Origin: JAVBQJ01 sp045585875
Lineage (GTDB): Bacteria; Verrucomicrobiota; Lentisphaeria; Victivallales; Victivallaceae
DNA: 24,988 nt
Assembly: GCA_045585875.1 (NCBI GenBank)
Contig: JAZMZH010000001.1
Location: forward strand, 1 to 24,988
Direction: 5' to 3'
In this document: one piece after another, positions 1 through 7,984 of the stretch
Layout of the letters: each line of letters begins with the position of its first letter
Position numbering within the stretch: position 1 is the stretch's first letter
Program-made: the position numbers and the translations under genes
Notes under the pieces: model-generated
Database searches by the model: none
Seen by the model: only the letters and a program-made list of their open reading frames with translations
What the model was told of the DNA's origin: nothing

Positions 1-1453
1 TTTTCTGATCCATGCTGAGTTTGAAAAGGGTGCCGGCTTCCGGCGACGGGCGCGAGGTGTCGAGGACCCCGGCGGTGACGGTGAGCACCACCTGCGAAGT
101 CACGGTTTGCGTGGTGGTGGTGCTGAAGAGATAACCCAGGATCGGGATGTCGCAGAGCCACGGCAGGCCGATGGTCTGCCGGACGGAGGATTCCCGTTCC
201 CAGCGTCCCAGCTGAAACTCCTCGCCCAGAGGGATGGTGACGCTGCCGGCGAAACCGGCGGTCTCGATGAGTTCGCTGCCGTAATTGTTGCGTTCGGCGG
301 CTCCGGCGACGGCGATTTCGTAGCCGAAAAAGAGAGTGCCGGGCACGTCCGCGTACTGTCCGGGGGCGTAATCCGGGATCTCGAAGTCGATTTCACCCCC
401 CGAATGCAGGCAGACGATGGGCTGATTGATCCGGCAGCAGAGCTGCTGCGCATCCTGAATCGCGGAGACGCTTCCGGTGGTCACCTCGGATTGGTCGGAC
501 TCGGACTTGATGAGGTTCTGGAGTCCGGGGTTGAAGAAGATTTCGTAGCTCTCGGTGTCGGAGTTGGAAACCGTCAGGGAGGCGTGTCCGGTGATTTCCG
601 CGTTTCCGGACTGCTCGAGGATGCGGACGAAGCTGGCGTCGAACTGGGGCGCGAAAAAGAATCCGCCCCAGGGACCGGAGAGGTTCTGGAGGGCCGCCGT
701 GCCCGCGGAATTGACGCTGAAAGCCTGAAATCCGGCCTGAAAGATGTTCATGCCGGGACCGTTTTTCCAGGCCAGGTAATCCACGCCGATGTCCCGGAGC
801 GTGCTGTCCCGGACTTCGTAGATTTTGAACTCCAGGCTGATCTGGGGGGCCGGACGGTCGAGAAAACCCAGAAATTGACTGCTGAACTGGGAATTGGAGG
901 AATTGTCCTTCCAGTATATCTGATTGCTGTTGGCGTCGTAGGCGTAAACGCTCCCGTAGGGACCGGCGTTGATGAAGGCGTTTACGATGATGTTCACCAG
1001 CGTCTGCCCGGAACGGTATTTGGGGGTGTAGACCATGCGGGTGATGCCGGTGCCGCGGATGATGTCGCCGGGGACGCGGCCGTCCACCGTGACGTCCCGG
1101 TCCGCCTTTGCCACGAATTCGTCCACGTAGGGCATCATGCCCACCGGACAGCTCACGGTCAGAATCTGCTCGTTCTGATCGCCGAATTCGATGCAGTTCA
1201 CGGCGGAGTTGTTGTTGTAGCGTTTGACAATGCCCTGGACGAAGGGATAGATGTCGTTGGCCTGGACGTACTTCAGGACGTACACCTTGGACACCATGTA
1301 GTCCTGGGCATCATCCTGCACCAGCCGCAGCTGCTGCAGGGACGGCGAATCGGCTGCCGGCATTTCCGGAGCGCGGAGATCCGCGGCGGACACGACCGGA
1401 CCGCACAGACCTCCGAGGATGCCTGCGAGCATCCCCAAAGTTCGGGTTTTCAT
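1..1453 (-). CDS. Secretin-family outer-membrane protein (GspD-like), 3' end beyond window
   Basis: This partial gene reads leftwards from an ATG at 1453 for 484 codons with no stop and continues past the window edge. A Shine-Dalgarno AGGAG (1461-1465, read on the minus strand) lies 7 bases before the start. The N-terminus is a signal peptide: MKTR, a hydrophobic core, then a VSA-A cleavage site near residue 23. Residues about 50-120 resemble secretin N-domains (KVYVLKYVQANDIYPFVQGI). The secretin core is recognisable from EVRDSTLRDIGVDYLAW (213-228), FVRILEQSGNAEITGHASLTV-like sequence (275-295) and PWLCDIPILGYLF (431-443), followed by a beta-strand VVLTVTAGVL. Secretins form the outer-membrane pore of type II secretion, type IV pili and related systems. 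No other secretion gene is visible, so I cannot say which system it serves. A plus-strand reading frame covering most of the same DNA is a shadow. Confidence 0.85.
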   Translation of the reverse strand, partial: MKTRTLGMLAGILGGLCGPVVSAADLRAPEMPAADSPSLQQLRLVQDDAQDYMVSKVYVLKYVQANDIYPFVQGIVKRYNNNSAVNCIEFGDQNEQILTVSCPVGMMPYVDEFVAKADRDVTVDGRVPGDIIRGTGITRMVYTPKYRSGQTLVNIIVNAFINAGPYGSVYAYDANSNQIYWKDNSSNSQFSSQFLGFLDRPAPQISLEFKIYEVRDSTLRDIGVDYLAWKNGPGMNIFQAGFQAFSVNSAGTAALQNLSGPWGGFFFAPQFDASFVRILEQSGNAEITGHASLTVSNSDTESYEIFFNPGLQNLIKSESDQSEVTTGSVSAIQDAQQLCCRINQPIVCLHSGGEIDFEIPDYAPGQYADVPGTLFFGYEIAVAGAAERNNYGSELIETAGFAGSVTIPLGEEFQLGRWERESSVRQTIGLPWLCDIPILGYLFSTTTTQTVTSQVVLTVTAGVLDTSRPSPEAGTLFKLSMDQK

Positions 1454-1513
1454 ATTTTTTCTCCTCTTTTCGTGAAACCGCCGTAATGACGGCTTCCTCC
1501 TCTACGACCATCT

Positions 1514-1542
1514 ACATTAGTCCGGGGGGCGCGGTTTTGCAA
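1514..1542 (-). promoter_or_regulatory. Putative sigma-70-type promoter of the secretin gene
   Basis: On the minus strand, TTGCAA (1542-1537) is followed after 17 bases by TAATGT (1519-1514). It lies about 60 bases upstream of the start codon, in the divergent spacer shared with topA. The -10 match is weak (3 of 6), so this is a suggestion only. Confidence 0.35.
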
Positions 1543-1574
1543 GCCGTAAATCGAAAAAAATTCCCGTTCTTCAC

Positions 1575-1603
1575 TTGACGAATCGCAATCGGACGTTTAA
1601 AGT
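1575..1603 (+). promoter_or_regulatory. Putative sigma-70-type promoter of topA
   Basis: TTGACG (1575-1580; 5 of 6 to the -35 consensus) is followed after 17 bases by TAAAGT (1598-1603; 4 of 6 to the -10 consensus). Transcription would begin near 1610, about 45 bases before the topA ATG. This position and spacing fit well. Confidence 0.55.
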
Positions 1604-1653
1604 AAAGGAAACCGTTGCGGGGAGGGACCCCGGGCGATTGCGAAAGGATCTTT

Positions 1654-4173
1654 ATGTCAGGAAAGCTGCTTATAGTGGAATCGCCCACCAAGGCCAGAAC
1701 CATTTCCCGGATGCTGGGCGGAGATTATGTCACCATGGCCAGCATGGGCCATGTCCGGGATCTGCCCGAACACTCTTTCGGAGTGGACGTCGAACACGAT
1801 TTCGCTCCGGTTTACGAAGACACCCCCCGCAGCCGCAAGGTGGTCGGCGAACTGCGCGCCGCCGCCCGAAAAGCCGATGCCGTATATCTGGCAACCGACC
1901 CGGACCGCGAGGGCGAAGCCATCGCGTGGCATCTTAAGGAACTGCTCTCCAAAAGCTGCAAAGGCCCTTTTCTGCGGGTGAGTTTTCACGAGATCACCCG
2001 TTCCGCCATCGAAAAGGCCCTTGCCGGAGGCGGCGACATCGACCTCGATCTGGTGGACGCCCAGCAGGCCCGGCGGGTCCTGGACCGGGTGGTGGGGTAT
2101 AAGGTCAGCCCGCTTTTGTGGAGCCAGATCGCCAAAGGCGCTTCCGCAGGACGGGTGCAGTCGGTGGCGCTGCGGCTCATTGTGGAGCGTGAACGGGAGA
2201 TTCAGGCCTTCAAACCCGAGGAATATTGGGATTTTGAACTGGATTTCGTCGCCGGGACCGGGGCGGAATTCACTGCCCGTCTGATCAAAATCGACGGCGG
2301 AGACTTCCGGATCGACTCCGCGGAGGCCGCGGAAAAAGTCCGCGCCGCCATGGAAAAGGCCGCCGGATACCGGATCGCCGCCGTGACCCGCTCCCGCAAG
2401 CGCCGCAATCCCTACCCGCCCTTCACCACCAGCACCATGCAGCAGGCCGCCAACCGTCAGCTCCGCATGTCCGCCACCGGCGCCATGCGGGCGGCCCAGG
2501 CCCTTTACGAGGGCTTCGATCTGGGGGCGGGCGGAGCCACCGGTCTCATCACCTACATGAGGACCGATTCGGTGAACATCGCCCGGGAGGCCCGCGACGC
2601 GGCAAGGGAATTCATCGCCGCCCGGTACGGGCGCGAATACGTCCCGGACCGTCCCAACCTCTACCGCAGCAAATCCCTGGCCCAGGAGGCCCACGAGGCC
2701 ATACGTCCCACCGACGTCGCCCGGACGCCGGAATCCCTGAAGGATATTCTGCCCGCCGCCGAGCTGAAGCTCTACACCCTCATCTGGCGGCGTTTCGTGG
2801 CCAGTCAGATGACCCCGGCCGAGGTGGATACTCTGGCCATCGACGTGGACGCTTCCGGCGCCGACGGACGTCAGTACCGCGCCCGGTGCAACGCATCGGC
2901 CGTGGTCTTCAAGGGCTGCACCGTGGTTTACGCCGACGATGAAAAGATCGCCGATGCCGGGAGAAACATGGCGGAGCTGGGACAGATCGCCGAAGGCGGC
3001 GACTGCCTGCTGAAGAAGATCGCTCCGCAGCAGAAATTCACCGAACCTCCGCCGCGCTACACCGAGGCCAGCCTCATCAAGGAGCTGGAAGAAAACGGGG
3101 TCGGGCGTCCCTCCACCTACGCTTCGATCATCCGGACCATCGAGACGCGCAAGTACGTCTCCCACGCCAAAACTCAATTGCTGCCCACCGAACTCGGCTT
3201 CCGGGTCTGCGATTTTCTCGTGGCCACTCTGCCGGAGCTCTTCAATGTGGAATTCACCCGGCGGATGGAGGGAGAGCTGGATCAGGTGGAGGAGGGCAGG
3301 ATGAACTGGACCGGCATGATGAAAAACTTCTACGGCAGTTTTTCCGGCTGGCTGGACAAGGCCCGGATGCACGGCGCGCCGGAAAAGGAATCCGCGGAGA
3401 AACTCCTTGCGCTTTTCGGACAGGTGAAATTTCCCGAGGACGGGGGGCCCTCATCCTCCGGCCGCCGGGCTCCCCGCAGCGACCGCGCCTTTGTGGAATC
3501 CCTCCGGGAGACTTTCCGGAGCCGGGGCGGACTTTCGGCCCGGCAGTATTCCGCTCTCTGCAAAATCGCTTCCCGCTACGCCGGACAGGTGCCCGCTCTG
3601 GCCGAGTTCGCTTCCGGGACCGGCGGGGAAGAGAAGACGGGGGCCGACGAAAAAACGACGGACTGGAGCCCGGTTTTCGAGGCCCTCGCCAAGGTGGAGT
3701 TTGAACCTCCGGCTGAAAAGGGCCGCGGACGCAGGAGTTTTGACGACAGGGAATTTTTCAACTCGTTTCGCCGCCAGTATGAAAACGGCCGCCAACTCTC
3801 CGAAAAGCAGCTGGGGGTCCTCCGGCGCATCGTCGGCAAATATTCGGAACAGATTCCCGAAGCTTCCGCGCTGACCGCGCTTTTCGACCGGGCTTCGGGC
3901 GCCGCCGCGACTTCCGAAGCGGTTCCCGGGACGGCCGGGCCCGGGACGACGGCCCCCTCCGAAGACTGTTCCGCGGAATTCTCGCTCCTCTCCGGCGTTT
4001 CCGAATGGGCCGAGCCGGTCAAGCGCGGCCGACGGGTCTATGACGACAAGACCTTTTTTCAATCCCTGGTGCGTCAGCGGGATGAAGGCAAAAAACTTTC
4101 CGAAAAACAGGTGGCCGCGCTGAAGAAGCTGGCGGCCAGATACCGGGACAAAGTGTCTCCCGGCGCCCGCTGA
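1654..4173 (+). CDS. topA: DNA topoisomerase I (type IA), with repeat tail instead of zinc ribbons
   Basis: This 839-residue enzyme relaxes negatively supercoiled DNA by transient single-strand cleavage. The start chosen is ATG 1654, 5 bases after AAAGGA (1643-1648); an in-frame TTG at 1615 would add 13 residues but has no such site. The Toprim domain shows KLLIVESPTKA with E9 and the metal-binding DPDREGE (D82, D84, E86, E88). The active-site tyrosine is Y301 in ITYMRTDS, and the cleavage domains run to about residue 570. Bacterial TopA normally ends in four-cysteine zinc ribbons, but none are present here: only isolated cysteines remain in the last 230 residues. Instead there are three related segments at about 604-652, 690-744 and 790-839. 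They share a basic or aromatic start, an F-x-S/F core, the signature LS-x-K/R-Q and a K/R-Y near the end, joined by Gly/Ser/Pro/Glu-rich linkers. Confidence 0.96.
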   Translation: MSGKLLIVESPTKARTISRMLGGDYVTMASMGHVRDLPEHSFGVDVEHDFAPVYEDTPRSRKVVGELRAAARKADAVYLATDPDREGEAIAWHLKELLSKSCKGPFLRVSFHEITRSAIEKALAGGGDIDLDLVDAQQARRVLDRVVGYKVSPLLWSQIAKGASAGRVQSVALRLIVEREREIQAFKPEEYWDFELDFVAGTGAEFTARLIKIDGGDFRIDSAEAAEKVRAAMEKAAGYRIAAVTRSRKRRNPYPPFTTSTMQQAANRQLRMSATGAMRAAQALYEGFDLGAGGATGLITYMRTDSVNIAREARDAAREFIAARYGREYVPDRPNLYRSKSLAQEAHEAIRPTDVARTPESLKDILPAAELKLYTLIWRRFVASQMTPAEVDTLAIDVDASGADGRQYRARCNASAVVFKGCTVVYADDEKIADAGRNMAELGQIAEGGDCLLKKIAPQQKFTEPPPRYTEASLIKELEENGVGRPSTYASIIRTIETRKYVSHAKTQLLPTELGFRVCDFLVATLPELFNVEFTRRMEGELDQVEEGRMNWTGMMKNFYGSFSGWLDKARMHGAPEKESAEKLLALFGQVKFPEDGGPSSSGRRAPRSDRAFVESLRETFRSRGGLSARQYSALCKIASRYAGQVPALAEFASGTGGEEKTGADEKTTDWSPVFEALAKVEFEPPAEKGRGRRSFDDREFFNSFRRQYENGRQLSEKQLGVLRRIVGKYSEQIPEASALTALFDRASGAAATSEAVPGTAGPGTTAPSEDCSAEFSLLSGVSEWAEPVKRGRRVYDDKTFFQSLVRQRDEGKKLSEKQVAALKKLAARYRDKVSPGAR

Positions 4174-4197
4174 AATCTGTGTCAAATTGTCACCGCT

Positions 4198-4225
4198 CCC
4201 TCCGTTTGCCGGAGGGATTTTTTTT
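4198..4225 (+). terminator. Intrinsic terminator after topA
   Basis: CCCTCCG (4198-4204) pairs perfectly with CGGAGGG (4210-4216) around a 5-base loop, and eight T residues follow at 4218-4225. It lies 25 bases after the topA stop and separates topA from the heat-shock operon. Confidence 0.85.
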
Positions 4226-4240
4226 GGCACGGGCCATGCA
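4225..4240 (+). promoter_or_regulatory. Putative sigma-54 (-24/-12) promoter of the small heat-shock operon
   Basis: TTGGCACGGGCCATGCA carries the invariant GG (4226-4227) and GC (4238-4239) exactly 10 bases apart, as in the sigma-54 consensus TGGCAC-N5-TTGC. Only the first T of TTGC differs. Transcription would begin near 4251, leaving a leader of about 50 bases before the ATG at 4301. I see no equally good -35/-10 pair in the same gap. No activator-binding site could be recognised; the region directly upstream is the topA terminator. Confidence 0.5.
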
Positions 4241-4300
4241 CTGTATCAGGCAGAGTTGCGGATGAGAGAGCCGCGTAAAACCAATAAGAGGAGGTTTGCT

Positions 4301-4756
4301 ATGAACATGATCAGCAAATGGTCGAAACCGGAAATCGGGATCAGTTTCCCGGAGCCGTCCTGGAGGAGCTGGGACGAGATCGTCAATTCCCTGCTGCGCA
4401 GCATGAACAGCGTCAGCGAGGGAGCCGGCGATCTGATGGATGTGAATGTCGGCGAGCACGACGTGACCGTGTCGCTTCCCTGCGCCGGGTACAAGCCGGG
4501 CGATTTTGAAGTCGAGGTGGTCGGCGACTGCCTGACCGTTTCGGCCAAAAAAGAGGAGTGCGGGTGTGATTCCGAAGACGGCAGATTCATCCGCCGCGAG
4601 CGTTCCTGCGGGGAGTTTTCGGAAAGCATCACCCTGCCGGTGCAGGTGCTGGGAAACGGGGCGTCGGCCGCCTATCGCGACGGCATCCTGACCGTGACCC
4701 TGCCTCGTGAGCAGGCCGGGCATAAGAGCACTCATTCCATACAGGTCGAACAGTAA
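4301..4756 (+). CDS. Small heat-shock protein (Hsp20/alpha-crystallin family), first of pair
   Basis: This 151-residue protein belongs to the ATP-independent holdase chaperones that bind unfolding proteins. The start is ATG 4301 behind a strong AGAGGAGG (4287-4294) with 6-base spacing; an in-frame upstream start at 4187 would run through the topA terminator and is rejected. After a 44-residue N-terminal arm, the alpha-crystallin domain spans about 45-136 and ends in the family signature AAYRDGILTVTLP (123-135). The C-terminal tail has an I-x-V motif (IQV, 147-149), used by the family for oligomer contacts. It is unusual in having five cysteines, two of them in a CGC motif at 87-89 in the variable loop. 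The second small heat-shock gene follows after 15 bases, so the two are almost certainly co-transcribed. Confidence 0.93.
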   Translation: MNMISKWSKPEIGISFPEPSWRSWDEIVNSLLRSMNSVSEGAGDLMDVNVGEHDVTVSLPCAGYKPGDFEVEVVGDCLTVSAKKEECGCDSEDGRFIRRERSCGEFSESITLPVQVLGNGASAAYRDGILTVTLPREQAGHKSTHSIQVEQ

Positions 4757-4771
4757 TTAAGGAGGGATATC

Positions 4772-5107
4772 ATGAGTGAAGATGTGAAACATGAAGTCGG
4801 CGATTCCGCCGTCACCGTCGTGCCCCCCGTTGACATCTGCGAGTGCGGGGACGGCATCAAGATGTGGGTCGAGGTCCCCGGCGCCAACGCCGGGAGCGTC
4901 AGCGTGGAGGTGCGCAACAAGATTCTGGAGATCAGCGCCTCCAGTTCGCTGAAGCGCAACGGACGCCCGGTGGTGTTCAAGCGCGCCTTTCAGCTCACCG
5001 ACGGGGCGGACATCGAGAACATCACCGCCAAAACCAGGGATGGAGTGCTGAATCTCTTCATTCCCAAGTCCGACCGGGCGAAGGTTCATCGGATTCAGGT
5101 CGCGTAA
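4772..5107 (+). CDS. Small heat-shock protein (Hsp20/alpha-crystallin family), second of pair
   Basis: This 111-residue holdase-type chaperone has almost no N-terminal arm, so it is nearly a bare alpha-crystallin domain. Evidence is IKMWVEVPGANAGSVSVEV near the start of the domain, then TAKTRDGVLNLFIPKS near its end, and a C-terminal IQV motif. AAGGAGGG (4759-4766) sits 5 bases before the ATG. Like its neighbour it carries a C-x-C pair (C23, C25), here ahead of the first beta strands. The two proteins are clearly divergent from one another, which suggests a long-standing pair that may co-assemble (inference). A strong terminator follows the gene. Confidence 0.92.
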   Translation: MSEDVKHEVGDSAVTVVPPVDICECGDGIKMWVEVPGANAGSVSVEVRNKILEISASSSLKRNGRPVVFKRAFQLTDGADIENITAKTRDGVLNLFIPKSDRAKVHRIQVA

Positions 5108-5143
5108 GCATCCTGTCCGCTGCGCCTGAGCATGGAGAGGAGT

Positions 5144-5184
5144 CCGCCGTCCGGGCATGACATTGCCCGGGCGGCGGTTTTTTT
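5144..5184 (+). terminator. Strong intrinsic terminator after the heat-shock operon
   Basis: A 13-base-pair stem (5144-5156 with 5165-5177; one T-G wobble) around an 8-base loop is followed by seven T residues (5178-5184). It ends the two-gene operon and isolates it from the tRNA-tuf transcription unit. Confidence 0.92.
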
Positions 5185-5243
5185 GTAAAAAAGTTCAAAA
5201 AAGGGGAAAAAATATTTGCAAAGTTGTGAAAGTGTGGTAAATT
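5185..5243 (+). promoter_or_regulatory. Putative promoter with A-rich upstream element for the tRNA-tuf cluster
   Basis: TTGCAA (5216-5221) and TAAATT (5238-5243) are separated by 16 bases. The preceding 30 bases (5185-5215) are rich in A-tracts, like an UP element of stable-RNA promoters. Transcription would start near 5250, about 30 bases before tRNA-Leu. No other promoter is evident up to nusG, so this probably drives the tRNAs, tuf and genes beyond. Confidence 0.6.
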
Positions 5244-5280
5244 AAAAAATGTTCTCAACTTTTGCTGAGGACAGGGTGCT

Positions 5281-5365
5281 GCTCGGGTGGCGGAACTGGC
5301 AGACGCGTATGGTTGAGGTCCATATGGAGCGATCCATGGGGGTTCGAGTCCCCCCTCGAGCACCA
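5281..5365 (+). tRNA. tRNA-Leu (anticodon GAG)
   Basis: The acceptor arm GCTCGGG pairs with CTCGAGC (one G-T). The anticodon stem TATGG/CCATA holds loop TTGAGGT, giving anticodon GAG, which reads CUC and CUU leucine codons. A short class II variable arm and a T arm with GGTTCGAGTCC are present. The 3' CCA is encoded (5363-5365). Confidence 0.96.
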
Positions 5366-5384
5366 TTCATGCAAATGTGCGCAG

Positions 5385-5460
5385 GCCCACATAGCTCAGT
5401 CGGTAGAGCACGTCCTTGGTAAGGACGAGGTCATCGGTTCAAGTCCGATTGTGGGCTCCA
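5385..5460 (+). tRNA. tRNA-Thr (anticodon GGT)
   Basis: This 76-base cloverleaf has acceptor GCCCACA/TGTGGGC and anticodon stem CGTCC/GGACG around TTGGTAA (anticodon GGT, reading ACC and ACU). CCA is encoded at 5458-5460. A tRNA-Thr directly upstream of tuf is a common bacterial arrangement. Confidence 0.97.
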
Positions 5461-5540
5461 GTGTTCCGTAAATATTACCGTGAAATCGAAGCAAACAAAA
5501 CTCTAACAGGCACAACACAACAGGGCCCGGAGGAAAAAAG

Positions 5541-6737
<1,197 letters not shown>

Positions 6738-6770
6738 TGCAGCGGGCCCCCTCGCGGGGCCTTACGAAAA

Positions 6771-6811
6771 CATCCCGGAGAGCGGTTGAAGCCGTTCGCC
6801 GGGGTGCTTTT
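6771..6811 (+). terminator. Possible weak terminator or attenuator after tuf
   Basis: CATCCCGG (6771-6778) pairs with CCGGGGTG (6799-6806), and inside it GAGCGG pairs with CCGTTC around TTGAAG. Only four T residues (6808-6811) follow, so partial read-through into rpmG is expected. This could lower expression of downstream genes relative to tuf (inference). Confidence 0.45.
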
Positions 6812-6834
6812 CGGCAGATACGGAAGTTTGGAAA

Positions 6835-6984
6835 ATGCGTGAACAGATAACATTGGAATGTACCGAGTGCAAGCGCCGGAATTACACGACCACCAAGGAG
6901 AAGCGTAATACTCCGGAGCGCCTCGAAAAGATGAAGTACTGCAAGTTCGACCGGAAGCACACTCTCCATAAGGAGACCCGCTGA
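6835..6984 (+). CDS. rpmG: 50S ribosomal protein L33
   Basis: This is a 49-residue gene. Sequence MREQITLECTECKRRNY, then KNTPERLEK-type region (here RNTPERLEK) and YCKFDRKHTLHKETR identify L33, a small protein of the large subunit. A GGAAG at 6822-6826 lies 8 bases before the ATG. Zinc-binding forms have two C-x-x-C pairs. Here the first pair is intact (C9, C12), but the second reads C-K-F-D (C36, D39), so one ligand position is aspartate. Its place between tuf and tRNA-Trp/secE is conserved in many bacteria. Confidence 0.95.
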   Translation: MREQITLECTECKRRNYTTTKEKRNTPERLEKMKYCKFDRKHTLHKETR

Positions 6985-7007
6985 CGCGTCTTCGCGGCTG
7001 CGGCTGT

Positions 7008-7027
7008 GCGGCGGGATGTTCCGCCGC
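7008..7027 (+). other. GC-rich hairpin between rpmG and tRNA-Trp
   Basis: GCGGCGG (7008-7014) pairs with CCGCCGC (7021-7027) around a 6-base loop. There is no T-tract, so it is not an intrinsic terminator. It may protect the rpmG end or guide processing upstream of the tRNA (inference). Confidence 0.4.
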
Positions 7028-7047
7028 GGTTCAGGTTGTTATAACGC

Positions 7048-7123
7048 AGGAGTGTAGCTCAGTTGGTAGAGCAGCGGTCTCCAAAACCGCAGGTCGTGAG
7101 TTCGAGCCTCGCCGCTCCTGCCA
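7048..7123 (+). tRNA. tRNA-Trp (anticodon CCA)
   Basis: This 76-base cloverleaf has acceptor AGGAGTG/CGCTCCT and anticodon stem GCGGT/ACCGC around CTCCAAA (anticodon CCA). CCA is encoded at 7121-7123. Position immediately before secE-nusG is a conserved arrangement. Confidence 0.97.
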
Positions 7124-7148
7124 TTCATCAGAAATCAAGTCCACGGAT

Positions 7149-7361
7149 ATGAAAAAAAGTTTGATTGCCAGATTGCGACAATTTCTCCAGGACTCCTATA
7201 CGGAGCTGGCCCAGTGCGTGTGGCCGGACCGTGCGCAGCTGTTTGAATCCACGCTGCTGGTGGTGATGGTCATACTTGTTTTGGCTGTTTTCGTATGGAT
7301 TGTTGACACATTCGGCAGTTTCATCGTGGGCGGTATTACTACGGGCCAGTGGGGTTTTTAA
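7149..7361 (+). CDS. secE: Preprotein translocase subunit SecE
   Basis: This 70-residue inner-membrane protein clamps the SecY channel of the general secretion pathway. It has an amphipathic N-terminal helix (residues 1-20), the family-typical short linker with VWPDRAQL (24-31) and one transmembrane segment at about 35-52. It is the single-span form, not the three-span form of E. coli. The start has only a weak ribosome site (CACGGA just before the ATG). It ends two bases before the centre of the nusG Shine-Dalgarno, so the two are translationally close. Confidence 0.95.
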   Translation: MKKSLIARLRQFLQDSYTELAQCVWPDRAQLFESTLLVVMVILVLAVFVWIVDTFGSFIVGGITTGQWGF

Positions 7362-7373
7362 GGAGAATTACGG

Positions 7374-7943
7374 ATGATGGACGATAACAGAGACAAAGGT
7401 CAGTGGTTCGTTGTTCAGACCCTTTCCGGCCAGGAGAAGCGTGTGCTGGAGCGGATCCAGCACGGCATTGACGCGGGGGAAGCCTTCGGGGTTTACGAGG
7501 TCAGCATCCCCACTGAAAAGGTCACGGAGGTGCGGCACGGCGTCAAAAAGACGGTCACCAGGAAGATTTTCCCCGGCTATGTCCTGGTGCGTATGGATTA
7601 CTACTGCGTGTCCGGCGGCAAGACGACCTCCGAAATCGACGAGAAAAACTGGTCCTACGTCAAAAACACGCAGGGGGTTATCGGTTTCGTGAGCGTGACG
7701 CCTTTGAGCGAGACCGAGGTGGATGATATTTTCCGTCGTTCCGGCGACGAGGAGACTGCCCGGCCGAAGATCGCCTTTGAACTCGGCGAGGTGGTCCGCA
7801 TCCGCAATGGCGCTTTTGAAAATTACGAGGGGACGGTGCAGGAGATCGACAATGCCCGCGGCAAACTGAAGCTGCTGGTGTCGATTTTCGGTCGTTCCAC
7901 TCCGGTGGAATTGGAGTTCTGGCAGGTCGATCGGGAGATCTGA
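7374..7943 (+). CDS. nusG: Transcription termination/antitermination factor NusG
   Basis: This 189-residue factor binds RNA polymerase and either suppresses pausing or links it to Rho or the ribosome. The NGN domain begins QWFVVQTLSGQEKRV and contains the characteristic KIFPGYVLVRM. The KOW domain starts at about residue 138 (GEVVRIRNGAFENYEGTV) and ends with the standard FGRSTPVELEFWQV. Two ATGs occur in tandem (7374, 7377); the first is 8 bases from AAGGAG (7360-7365) and is preferred. It lies 12 bases after secE, in the same operon. Confidence 0.98.
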   Translation: MMDDNRDKGQWFVVQTLSGQEKRVLERIQHGIDAGEAFGVYEVSIPTEKVTEVRHGVKKTVTRKIFPGYVLVRMDYYCVSGGKTTSEIDEKNWSYVKNTQGVIGFVSVTPLSETEVDDIFRRSGDEETARPKIAFELGEVVRIRNGAFENYEGTVQEIDNARGKLKLLVSIFGRSTPVELEFWQVDREI

Positions 7944-7984
7944 TTTTCCGATCGGGAACTTTTCGTAAAAAGGATGTTTCACCT

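Noticed and set aside
107..1486. A 459-codon plus-strand open frame
   Set aside because: It is opposite a gene with signal peptide, ribosome site and secretin motifs. Its product is low-complexity, rich in Gly/Val/Asp, as expected for the antisense of a GC-rich gene, and no family is recognised.
4224..4252. TTGGCA as a -35 box of a sigma-70 promoter before the heat-shock genes
   Set aside because: The nearest -10-like sequences (TGTATC, TATCAG) are only 12-14 bases away, too close. The -24/-12 reading fits better.
6744..6762. GGCCCC/GGGGCC hairpin right after tuf as a terminator
   Set aside because: No T-tract follows; the hairpin at 6771-6811 is a better, though still weak, candidate.
7040..7045. 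TATAAC as a -10 box before tRNA-Trp
   Set aside because: It ends two bases before the mature tRNA and has no -35 partner, so it cannot be the tRNA promoter.
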